A program made the translations under genes and the position numbers. From the NCBI GenBank assembly GCA_024123915.1, contig CP099650.1, forward strand, positions 3,534,001 through 3,598,000: a stretch of DNA of 64,000 nt, in the 5' to 3' direction. The stretch comes from Oxalobacteraceae bacterium OTU3CAMAD1 (lineage in GTDB: Bacteria; Pseudomonadota; Gammaproteobacteria; Burkholderiales; Burkholderiaceae_D). The notes under the pieces are model-generated. The model was given only the letters and a program-made list of their open reading frames with translations, was not told where the DNA came from and did not search any database. Positions 19,813 through 27,101 of this stretch are shown in pieces (the first letter of the stretch is position 1; the number at the start of each line of letters is the position of its first letter).

Positions 19813-20727
19813 TTAGACGAGTGCGGCGGCGTTGATGATCTTGTCGCGGATCCAGCGGATGGCCGGATCGTTGGAGCGGTGCTTATGCCATTGCAGCATC
19901 TGCACCAGGCGCGGAATGCGCGGCGGCGGCTCCCACAGTTTGATGGGCAGGCGCTCCCGCGCGCTCTCGGCGATGCGGCGGTGCACGGTGGCGATCCTGT
20001 CGGTGCCGACCACCAGTGCGGGCAGGGCGCTCATGCTGGGAACGGTGACCTCCACCCGGCGCTTGACGTCGAAGCTTTCCATGAACCAGCCATCGAAGGT
20101 GGACAGCGGATTATTGTGGGTGTTGGTGAAGGTGGCGATCACGTGGCCGCAGGCCAGGTAGTCGTCGAAGGTGAGGCGCTCCTGCACGCGCGAGTTGCCC
20201 TCCCAGGTCACGCACAGGTAGTCTTCCTCGAACAGCGCGGCCGACGGGTGTTCCTTGGCCAGGTACTGCGACGGAATGACCAGGAAATCGGCCTCGCCCT
20301 GTTCCAGCACCTCGCCCGGCCGGTCGGACTGGTCGCGCAGGCGGATGCGTATGCCGGGCGCATCGCGGTACAACGATTCGAGCAGCGTCGGGATCAGCAC
20401 AGCCGTGGTGTAGTCCGAGACCAGCAGGGTGAAGGTGCGGGTTTCGGTGGCGGGATCGAACAGCGGCTGGGCGGCGATGGTGGTGTCGATGCGCATGAGG
20501 ATCTCGCGCACCGGCTCCACCAGTTCCTTGGCGCGCGGCGTGAGGATCAATTGGCGGCCGGACGGCACCAGCAGCTCGTCGTTGAAGTAGGCGCGCAGGC
20601 GCGCCAGCGCGCTGCTCGTCGCCGGCTGGCTGAGGAAGATCTTTTCCGCCGCGCGGCTGATATTACGTTCGGCCAGCAGCGCATTAAGCGCCACCAGCAG
20701 GTTCAGGTCGAGTTTATTGAAACGCAT
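19813..20727 (-). CDS. LysR-family regulator of NodD type
   Basis: A 304-residue LysR regulator. Its N-terminus (M-R-F-N-K-L-D-L-N-L-L-V-A-L-N-A-L-L, then S-Q-P-A-T-S-S-A-L-A-R-L-R) is the layout of the NodD subgroup, whose characterised members respond to flavonoids or other aromatics. The L-T-P-R-A-K-E-L linker and effector domain follow at normal length. It is the middle gene of the LacI-LysR-exporter operon. A flavonoid or related phenolic inducer is an inference from subgroup and locus content. NodD-type LysRs also serve unrelated aromatic pathways, so the inducer remains open. Confidence 0.88.
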   Translation of the reverse strand: MRFNKLDLNLLVALNALLAERNISRAAEKIFLSQPATSSALARLRAYFNDELLVPSGRQLILTPRAKELVEPVREILMRIDTTIAAQPLFDPATETRTFTLLVSDYTTAVLIPTLLESLYRDAPGIRIRLRDQSDRPGEVLEQGEADFLVIPSQYLAKEHPSAALFEEDYLCVTWEGNSRVQERLTFDDYLACGHVIATFTNTHNNPLSTFDGWFMESFDVKRRVEVTVPSMSALPALVVGTDRIATVHRRIAESARERLPIKLWEPPPRIPRLVQMLQWHKHRSNDPAIRWIRDKIINAAALV

Positions 20728-20742
20728 GGGGTCTCCGCGAGG

Positions 20743-21771
20743 TCAGGCCGAGGCGCGCACGATCAGCGCGTGCTGCAGGATCAGTGATTCGGCCGGGGCG
20801 CCGGCCAGGCGCTTGAGCAGCAGGTCGGCGGCCGCCGCGCCCAGCTCGCGCACCGGCTGGGCGATGGTGGTGAGCGCCGGCTCGAACACCTGCGCCACCG
20901 GGATGTCGTCGAATCCCATCACGGCCACGTCCTCCGGCACGCGACGGCCCACGCGGCGCAAGGCCTTGATGGCGCCGATGGCCAGGGTGTCGGACACCGC
21001 GAAGACGGCGCTGGGCGGCGATTCGAGCGCCAGCAGCGCGCCGGCCGCCTCCATGCCGTGCATATAGTCGGTGCCGCGCGCGACGCGCAGCAGTTGCGGC
21101 TCCACCGGCAGGTTGGCGCGGCGCAGCGCGTACTCGTAGCCGTCGTGGCGCTGGCGCGCCCAGTCGTAGTCGCCGCTGACGCTGAGCAGGGCGATGCGCT
21201 TGTGGCCGCGATTGATCAGGTACTGTACCGCGTCGATGGCGGCTTGCCGGTGGTCGATGCTTACGCTGGGCACCTCGTTGTCGCCCACGTGTTCGGAGCA
21301 GGCCACCCAAGGCAGGTCGGGGATTTCGCGCAGCAGCGGTTTGAGGTCGGCGTAGCGCGCCAGGCTGATCACGCCGTCGGCCAGCTTGTTATACAGCGAG
21401 TCAAGTTCGGCGCTGTGGCGCGACAGCGTTTGCGAGGCCTCGGCGATCACCAGTCCATAGCCGCGCTGGCGCGTGACCGATTCCACGCCCTTGACGATTT
21501 CAGCGAAGTAGGGATTGGCGAAATCCGGCACCAGCACCAGCAGCAGGCGGGTCTCGCCGCGCATCAGGCTGCGCGCCAGCGCGTTGGTGCGGTAGCCCAG
21601 CGCCTCGACTGCCGCCTCCACGCGCGCCCTGGTATCTGCGCTGACCGCCTTGGTGCCATTCAGGACGCGGGAGACGGTGGCGATCGACACCCCCGCCTGC
21701 GCGGCGACGGCCGAGATCGAGGCCAGCTTGGCGGGAGTGGCGGGCGGGACGGATTTGGATTTGGCTGACAT
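20743..21771 (-). CDS. LacI-family transcriptional regulator
   Basis: A 342-residue LacI/GalR regulator. The start at 21771 (M-S-A-K-S-K-S) gives the normal length; the open frame extends 48 codons further but without family sequence. The HTH is I-S-A-V-A-A-Q-A-G-V-S-I-A-T-V-S-R-V-L-N-G. The periplasmic-binding-like core follows, with G-F-D-D-I-P-V-A. Effectors are usually sugars. It is divergent from the MFS-deglycosidase operon at 21967. The intergenic region holds several inverted repeats, one of which (GGAAAA-G-TTTTCC) could serve autoregulation. Confidence 0.92.
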   Translation of the reverse strand: MSAKSKSVPPATPAKLASISAVAAQAGVSIATVSRVLNGTKAVSADTRARVEAAVEALGYRTNALARSLMRGETRLLLVLVPDFANPYFAEIVKGVESVTRQRGYGLVIAEASQTLSRHSAELDSLYNKLADGVISLARYADLKPLLREIPDLPWVACSEHVGDNEVPSVSIDHRQAAIDAVQYLINRGHKRIALLSVSGDYDWARQRHDGYEYALRRANLPVEPQLLRVARGTDYMHGMEAAGALLALESPPSAVFAVSDTLAIGAIKALRRVGRRVPEDVAVMGFDDIPVAQVFEPALTTIAQPVRELGAAAADLLLKRLAGAPAESLILQHALIVRASA

Positions 21772-21785
21772 CGGATGCAAGACTG

Positions 21786-21927
21786 GGAAAAGTTTTCCTA
21801 ATATAGCGGAAAAAAACGTCCCGGTGCGCCGTTCGGGGTATTGAAGATATGGATAGGAGATATCCAAACAATGCGTGCTCGGCGCCTGTTTTTTGGTTGG
21901 GAAAGCGGCAGGCAAGCGTTATCATTT
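21786..21927. promoter_or_regulatory. Divergent LacI/MFS control region
   Basis: Contains the inverted repeat GGAAAA-G-TTTTCC (21786-21798) next to the lacI-type gene, and TGGATA-GGAGA-TATCCA (21850-21866), GGGAAAGCG (21899-21907) and AAGCGTTATCATTT (21914-21927) before the MFS gene. The last three elements recur in the same order upstream of the TonB receptor at 27102, pointing to one shared regulator, most simply the adjacent LacI protein (inference). Confidence 0.6.
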
Positions 21928-21966
21928 CCCCAGCTTTAAAAGCGACCATAAAAAAGGAGACAGGCA

Positions 21967-23211
21967 ATGCGTAGCGAATTTTACACGGAAGGAGGCGCCG
22001 TCCAACCGGCGCGACGACAGGCGGACTGGCGCCAGGGCTGGATACTGGTGTTTTCCGGTTTCCTGCCGGTGATGGCGATCATCGCGCTGGCGCCGACCTT
22101 GCCCACGTTGCTGGCGCACTTCTCCGACGTGCCCAACGCCAGGCTGATGGTGCCCCTGCTGATCACCGCGCCGAGCGCCTGCATCGCGCTGTTCGCCCCC
22201 GGCGCCGGGGCCATCGCCGACCGCTTCGGACGCCGCCGGCTGCTGCTGTGCTCCATGGCGCTGTACGGCATCGGTGGCCTGATGCCCTTCGTGATCGATA
22301 ATTTCTGGGCCGTGGTGGCCGGGCGCGTGGTCATCGGCATCGGCGAGGCCGGCGTGCTCACGGTGGTCAACACGCTGCTGGCGGACTATTACGAGGAAAA
22401 GGCGCGCCACCGCTGGCTGATGATACAGGGCGTGGTGGGCTCGATGCTCGGCACGGTCACCATCGCCTGTTCCGGCTTCCTCGCGGCGCAGGGCTGGCAA
22501 TATCCGTTCCTGGTGTATGCCGTGGCGATTCCTATCTTCCTCGCCAGCCTGGCCTACCTGTTCGAGCCGGAGCCGCGCAAGAAACAGCTCACGCCGAGCG
22601 GCGCGGCCGTCGCCGCCACGCCTTTCCCCTACATGGTGGGCCTGCTGGTGTGCGGCGTGACGGTGGTGCTGTCGACGATCTACTACGTCCAGGTGATCAA
22701 CTTCTCCCTGCTGCTCAAGGAGCTGGGCGTGGTCGACCCCAAGTCGATCGGCTTGAGCATGGCCATTCCCAGCATCGGCGTGCCGCTCGGCGCCGTGGTA
22801 TTCAAGCTCACCACGCGTTTCGGCGCCGGGGCGCAGATTTTCCTGGTTTTCCTCTGCTATGCAATCGGCCTGGGCGGCATCGGCATGGCGCCCGACTACA
22901 AGGTGGCGCTGGCCTTCGCCTTCGTCCAGCAACTGGCCAACGGCATCATCGTTCCCGCGCTGATCGCCTGGGCGCAGGGCAAATTCTCTTTCGAGCACCG
23001 TGGCCGTGGCATGGGGTGGTGGGCCAGCTCGTTCTTCGTGGCGCAGTTTCTGTCGCCGGCCGTGGTCAACGCCATGCGCGGCTTGATCGGCAACCTCCAG
23101 GGCGCCTTCCTCGCGTTCGGCGTGATCGCCGCCATCTGCGCCCTGGTTGCGTGTGTGATCGCCCTGCGGCTCAGGGTACGCATTCCGCCAGCACAGAAGG
23201 CTGCGGTGTGA
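21967..23211 (+). CDS. MFS transporter (paralogue of 15335-16561)
   Basis: A 414-residue, about 12-helix major facilitator. The loop signature G-A-I-A-D-R-F-G-R-R-R is present, as is G-R-V-V-I-G-I-G-E-A-G-V in helix 4. It is first in the operon with the deglycosidase pair; AAAGGAGA lies just upstream. Together with its paralogue at 15335 it probably brings glycosides or their oxidised forms into the cytoplasm. The substrate cannot be read from sequence. Confidence 0.9.
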   Translation: MRSEFYTEGGAVQPARRQADWRQGWILVFSGFLPVMAIIALAPTLPTLLAHFSDVPNARLMVPLLITAPSACIALFAPGAGAIADRFGRRRLLLCSMALYGIGGLMPFVIDNFWAVVAGRVVIGIGEAGVLTVVNTLLADYYEEKARHRWLMIQGVVGSMLGTVTIACSGFLAAQGWQYPFLVYAVAIPIFLASLAYLFEPEPRKKQLTPSGAAVAATPFPYMVGLLVCGVTVVLSTIYYVQVINFSLLLKELGVVDPKSIGLSMAIPSIGVPLGAVVFKLTTRFGAGAQIFLVFLCYAIGLGGIGMAPDYKVALAFAFVQQLANGIIVPALIAWAQGKFSFEHRGRGMGWWASSFFVAQFLSPAVVNAMRGLIGNLQGAFLAFGVIAAICALVACVIALRLRVRIPPAQKAAV

Positions 23212-23248
23212 CACCGACTTTTTCGACCTACATTCTTCGAGGTTTTTC

Positions 23249-24238
23249 ATGACTACACAACACAACATCAAGCGCGGCGTCTCGCTGTATAGCTATCAGT
23301 ACGAGACTTTCCTGCGCAAGATGACGCTCGACGACTGCATCGCCCACGCCGCCGGCCTGGGGGCGAAGGGCATCGAAGTGGTGAGCGAACAATCGTTCAC
23401 CGGCTTCCCTAACGTGCCGCCGGAGCAGATCGCGGGATGGTTTGCTTCGCTGGAGCGCCACGGCGCCTACGCCCAGTGCCACGACATGTTCCTGGACGTG
23501 AAGCTGTACAAGGACCGCAAGCTTAATGTCGACGAAATGGTGGCCTCGCTCAAGCGCGACCTGCGCTTCGCGCACGCCATCGGCTGCAAAAACGTGCGCG
23601 TGATCGTCAACACGCCCCCCGAGGTGGTGGTGGCCTGCGTGCCGCTGGCCGAGGAACTGGACGTGCGCATGGGGATCGAGGTGCATTCGCCGTTCCACTT
23701 CGATCATCCATGGATCCTGCGCTACACCGAACTGACGCGCGCCACCGGCTCCAACCACGTCGGCTATGTGCCGGACATGGGCATGTATATCAAACACTAC
23801 CCGCCGGTCTTCCGCGACCGCTTCCTGCGCCTGGGCGCCACGCCCAAGGTGGTCGATTTCATCCTCGAGGCGCACGCGGCGCGGGTCCTGCCCGACTATG
23901 TGCTGATGGACGTGCGCAAGCTGGGGGCCAATTCGGTCGACCTGCAAATGGCCGAGTCGCTGCGCCACAACATCTGGAGCAATCCGCGCCGCCTTTTGGA
24001 GTTCATGCCGTGGATCTTCAACATCCACGCCAAGTTCTACGAGATCGACGACAACGGCAAGGAGCCGTCGATCCCCTACGACGAGATCATAGCGGTGCTG
24101 ATCGAGGGCGGCTACACCGGCCACCTGTCGAGCGAATACGAGGGCCAGCGCCATATCGAGGATGCCTTCGAGGTCGATGGCCGCGAACAAGTGCGCCGTC
24201 AGCAGGAAATGTTCAAGCGCCTGTTGGGCGAAGTTTAA
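23249..24238 (+). CDS. C-glycoside deglycosidase alpha-type TIM-barrel protein
   Basis: A 329-residue xylose-isomerase-like TIM barrel directly followed by a DUF6379 beta subunit, the arrangement of known C-glycoside deglycosidases, which cleave the C-C bond between a 3-keto sugar and an aryl ring. Putative metal ligands are E144 (G-I-E-V-H-S-P), D176 (V-P-D-M-G-M-Y), H260 (N-I-H-A-K-F-Y) and E296 (S-S-E-Y-E-G), with H146 placed as a possible catalytic base. The segment C-H-D-M-F-L-D at 77-83 is a likely substrate loop. The stop overlaps the Shine-Dalgarno of the beta gene. The alpha-beta assignment rests on gene pairing plus family; the natural substrate is unproven. Confidence 0.82.
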   Translation: MTTQHNIKRGVSLYSYQYETFLRKMTLDDCIAHAAGLGAKGIEVVSEQSFTGFPNVPPEQIAGWFASLERHGAYAQCHDMFLDVKLYKDRKLNVDEMVASLKRDLRFAHAIGCKNVRVIVNTPPEVVVACVPLAEELDVRMGIEVHSPFHFDHPWILRYTELTRATGSNHVGYVPDMGMYIKHYPPVFRDRFLRLGATPKVVDFILEAHAARVLPDYVLMDVRKLGANSVDLQMAESLRHNIWSNPRRLLEFMPWIFNIHAKFYEIDDNGKEPSIPYDEIIAVLIEGGYTGHLSSEYEGQRHIEDAFEVDGREQVRRQQEMFKRLLGEV

Positions 24239-24249
24239 GGAGACCGACC

Positions 24250-24627
24250 ATGTACGATCAACACATCATCTATCCGGGCAGCGTGCGCAATACCGCCGAG
24301 GGCTGGCAATTGGGCGCGCGCCTGCCATACTATCGCGGCCAGATCCTGTCGGCGGTGGAGGATATCGCGCTCACCGTCGACGGCGTCAAGGTGCCGCGCG
24401 AGAACGTGCGCTTCACCGTGCGCGGCAAAACCCGCACGCTCGACGAACTGGAAACCACGTACGACGAGCGCTGGGAGTTCGGCGAGGTGGCCGAGGTGTC
24501 GGTGCTGCAGCCGGGCGGCCTGTCGGCCGGCGCGCACACGGTGACGGCGGCGGTGCAACTGCGCATCTCCTACCTGCCGTGGAGCCCCGTCACCAGCTGC
24601 ACCATCGACGCCAGCATCGCGGCGTGA
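24250..24627 (+). CDS. C-glycoside deglycosidase beta subunit (DUF6379)
   Basis: A 125-residue all-beta protein. The pattern L-P-Y-Y-R-G-Q near residue 28, V-P-R-E-N-V-R-F-T-V-R-G near 52, T-L-D-E-L near 66, W-E-F-G-E near 77 and L-R-I-S-Y-L-P-W near 106 matches the DUF6379 small subunit that partners a TIM-barrel protein in C-glycoside-cleaving complexes. AAGGAG at 24237-24242 overlaps the upstream stop, so the two subunits should be made together. This gene is the strongest single marker of C-glycoside catabolism in the window. Confidence 0.85.
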   Translation: MYDQHIIYPGSVRNTAEGWQLGARLPYYRGQILSAVEDIALTVDGVKVPRENVRFTVRGKTRTLDELETTYDERWEFGEVAEVSVLQPGGLSAGAHTVTAAVQLRISYLPWSPVTSCTIDASIAA

Positions 24628-24635
24628 GGGACGGC

Positions 24636-25694
24636 ATGACGACCACCATCAAGGGACCGGCGATTTTCCTTGCGCAGTTTGCCGGGCCGCAGGCGCCGTT
24701 CGACAGCTGGAACGGCATCACGCGCTGGGCCGGCGACCTAGGTTACCGCGGCGTACAGGTGCCCACCAACGACGCCCGCCTGTTCGACCTGGCGCTGGCG
24801 GCGCAAAGCAAGACGTATTGCGACGAGTTGGCGGGCGTGGCGCGCGCAAACGGCGTGGCCATCACGGAACTGAGCACCCACTTGCAGGGCCAGCTGGTGG
24901 CCGTGCATCCGGCCTACGACGAGGCGTTCGACGGTTTCGCGCCGGCGGCGCTGCGCCGTAATCCGTCCGCGCGCCAGCAGTGGGCGGTGCAGCAAATGAT
25001 GCTGGCGGCGAAGGCCTCGGCCAACCTGGGTTTGACGGCCTCGATCAGCTTTTCCGGCGCGCTGGCCTGGCCGTTCGTCTATCCGTGGCCGCAACGTCCG
25101 GAGGGGCTGATTGAAGCCGCTTTCGACGAGCTGGCGCGGCGCTGGACACCGATCCTTGACGCTTATGGCGACGCCGGCGTCGATCTGGCGTTCGAGCTGC
25201 ATCCGGGCGAAGACCTGTTCGACGGCGCTACCTTCGAGATGCTGCTCGAACGCGTGAACCACCATCCGCGCCTGGCGATCGCCTACGATCCGTCGCACTT
25301 CCTGTTGCAGCAGCTGGACTACCTGGGCTTCATCGACCGCTATCACGACCGCATCAAGGTCATGCACGTGAAGGACGCCGAGTTCAGGCCGGACGCGCGC
25401 CAGGGCGTCTACTCCGGCTACCAGCCGTGGGTCGACCGCGCCGGGCGTTTCCGCTCGCTGGGCGACGGCCAGGTGGACTTCAAGGCCATCTTCTCGAAAT
25501 TCGCGCAGTATGGCTTCGAGGGCTGGGCGATGCTCGAATGGGAGTGCTGCCTCAAGCATCCGGAGCAGGGCGCGGCCGAAGGCGTCGGCTTCATCCGCGA
25601 CCACATCATCCGCGTCACCGACAAGGCGTTCGACGACTTCGCCGGCGGCGCCACCGACGCGGGACGCAACCTGCGCATGCTGGGCATCGCCTGA
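24636..25694 (+). CDS. Xylose isomerase-like TIM-barrel protein 6
   Basis: A 352-residue sugar isomerase/epimerase-family enzyme starting at ATG 24636, eight bases after the beta-subunit stop. Metal-ligand segments are L-A-F-E-L-H-P-G-E, A-I-A-Y-D-P-S-H, V-M-H-V-K-D-A-E and A-M-L-E-W-E. This longer subgroup is often found beside Gfo/Idh/MocA dehydrogenases, as here (25704). It probably acts on the keto-sugar released by glycoside cleavage. The reaction is not predictable from sequence. Confidence 0.85.
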   Translation: MTTTIKGPAIFLAQFAGPQAPFDSWNGITRWAGDLGYRGVQVPTNDARLFDLALAAQSKTYCDELAGVARANGVAITELSTHLQGQLVAVHPAYDEAFDGFAPAALRRNPSARQQWAVQQMMLAAKASANLGLTASISFSGALAWPFVYPWPQRPEGLIEAAFDELARRWTPILDAYGDAGVDLAFELHPGEDLFDGATFEMLLERVNHHPRLAIAYDPSHFLLQQLDYLGFIDRYHDRIKVMHVKDAEFRPDARQGVYSGYQPWVDRAGRFRSLGDGQVDFKAIFSKFAQYGFEGWAMLEWECCLKHPEQGAAEGVGFIRDHIIRVTDKAFDDFAGGATDAGRNLRMLGIA

Positions 25695-25703
25695 GGAGCC
25701 ATG

Positions 25704-26864
25704 ATGGAACAAGCAGCGATTTTCCCCGGCCGTGTGCGGCTGGGCATGGTGGGCGGCGGCGAGGGCGCCTTCATCGGCGCTGTGCACCGCCACGCGGCGC
25801 GCTTCGACGACCGCTATGCGCTGGTGGCCGGCGCACTGTCTTCCAGCGTCGAGGCGGCGCGCCGTTCCGGCCTGGCGCTGGGACTGGACCCGGCGCGCAC
25901 CTACGACAGCTACGAACAAATGGCGCGCATGGAAAGCGCGCGCCCGGACGGTATCGAGGCGGTCAGCATCGTCACCCCCAACCACATGCACGCGCCGGTG
26001 GCCAAGGTATTCCTGGAGGCCGGCATCCATGTCATCTGCGACAAGCCGGTGACCACCAACAGCGACGACGCACGCATGCTGGCCGCGCTGGCCGCCGAGC
26101 GCGGCCTGCTCTTCGCGGTCACCCATAACTACTCGGCGTATCCGCTGGTGCGCCACGCGCGCCAGATGGTGCGCGAAGGCGTGCTGGGAACCATCCGCGT
26201 GGTGCAGGTGGAGTACGCGCAGGACTGGCTGGCGGCGCCGCTGGAACAGACCGGCCAAAAACAGGCCGCCTGGCGCACCGATCCCGCCAGGGCCGGCGGC
26301 GGCGCCATCGGCGACATCGGCTCGCACGCCTGGCAACTGGCCGACACCATCGTCGGCGCGCCGGTCGAGGCGCTGGCGGCGCAATTGAGCTCCTTCGTGC
26401 CGGGGCGCGTCATCGACGACGACGTGCAGGTGCTGCTGCGCTACGCCGGCGGCGCGCGCGGCATGTTGTGGGCCAGCCAGGTGGCGCCGGGCCAGGCGAA
26501 CCAATTGCGCATCCGTGTGTTCGGCAGCGCCGGCGGCATCGAATGGGCGCAGCAGCAGCCCAACGAATTGCGCTGGACGCCGCTGGGCGAACCGACGCGC
26601 ATCGTCACGCGCGGCAGCGCCGCGATGAATTCGGCGGGCGCGCGCGTGAGCCGCATACCGGCCGGGCATCCGGAAGGATATATCGACGCCTTCGCCGCCC
26701 TCTATACCGAGATCGCCAGCCACCTGCTGGCGCGTCGCGACGGCGCCGACCCCGGCGCGGCGTACTTTCCAACCATCGACGATGGCCTGCGCGGGGTTCT
26801 TTTCATTGAAACCGTGCAAGCCTCCTCTCTCTGTGGTGGTGCGTGGACGCCCATGCTCTCCTAG
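25704..26864 (+). CDS. Gfo/Idh/MocA-family oxidoreductase
   Basis: A 386-residue NAD(P)-dependent sugar dehydrogenase-type protein. The Rossmann start is L-G-M-V-G-G-G-E-G-A-F. I-V-T-P-N-H-M-H-A-P and the conserved C-D-K-P-V-T-T lie near residues 95 and 113, and G-G-G-A-I-G-D-I-G-S-H-A in the C-terminal domain carries the catalytic His-type position. Of two adjacent ATGs (25701 and 25704) the second has better spacing from GAGGAG. It probably reduces or oxidises the keto-sugar made upstream in the same operon. It is the last gene before a strong terminator. Confidence 0.9.
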   Translation: MEQAAIFPGRVRLGMVGGGEGAFIGAVHRHAARFDDRYALVAGALSSSVEAARRSGLALGLDPARTYDSYEQMARMESARPDGIEAVSIVTPNHMHAPVAKVFLEAGIHVICDKPVTTNSDDARMLAALAAERGLLFAVTHNYSAYPLVRHARQMVREGVLGTIRVVQVEYAQDWLAAPLEQTGQKQAAWRTDPARAGGGAIGDIGSHAWQLADTIVGAPVEALAAQLSSFVPGRVIDDDVQVLLRYAGGARGMLWASQVAPGQANQLRIRVFGSAGGIEWAQQQPNELRWTPLGEPTRIVTRGSAAMNSAGARVSRIPAGHPEGYIDAFAALYTEIASHLLARRDGADPGAAYFPTIDDGLRGVLFIETVQASSLCGGAWTPMLS

Positions 26865-26901
26865 GCGGCGTCCAGCCACGCGCACCATCTTCGCCCCGCC
26901 G

Positions 26902-26930
26902 GCCCCGCGCTTGCGGGGCTTTTTTTTTTT
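26902..26930 (+). terminator. Intrinsic terminator after the deglycosidase operon
   Basis: Seven-bp GC-only stem GCCCCGC (26902-26908) / GCGGGGC (26913-26919), four-base loop, then eleven consecutive T. It lies 37 bases after the Gfo/Idh/MocA stop and separates the 21967-26864 operon from the receptor operon at 27102. Confidence 0.92.
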
Positions 26931-26970
26931 CGCGGCCGGCCGCGCCGTGCCTCGGTATCCGCCGCGTGAA

Positions 26971-27025
26971 TGGATGCTATCCAAACTATCGGCTATGGGA
27001 AAAGGTGGGAAAGCGCATATCATTT
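26971..27025. promoter_or_regulatory. Control region of receptor operon, shared with 21850-21927
   Basis: Carries TGGAT-GCT-ATCCA (26971-26983), GGGAAAGCG (27007-27015) and TATCATTT (27018-27025). The same elements in the same order precede the MFS gene at 21967. This suggests that the receptor/ring-cleavage operon and the deglycosidase operon answer to the same regulator, likely the LacI protein at 20743-21771 (inference). Confidence 0.55.
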
Positions 27026-27101
27026 TTTTGCCCTCACGACGAGCGCATAAAAAAACCAGAGCGGCATCCCCAGAAGTGCCGCGCAAACCCAGGAGACCTA
27101 C

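Noticed and set aside
21772..21915. Upstream extension of the LacI gene
   Set aside because: The extra 48 codons have no family similarity and overlap the divergent control region; the start at 21771 gives normal length.
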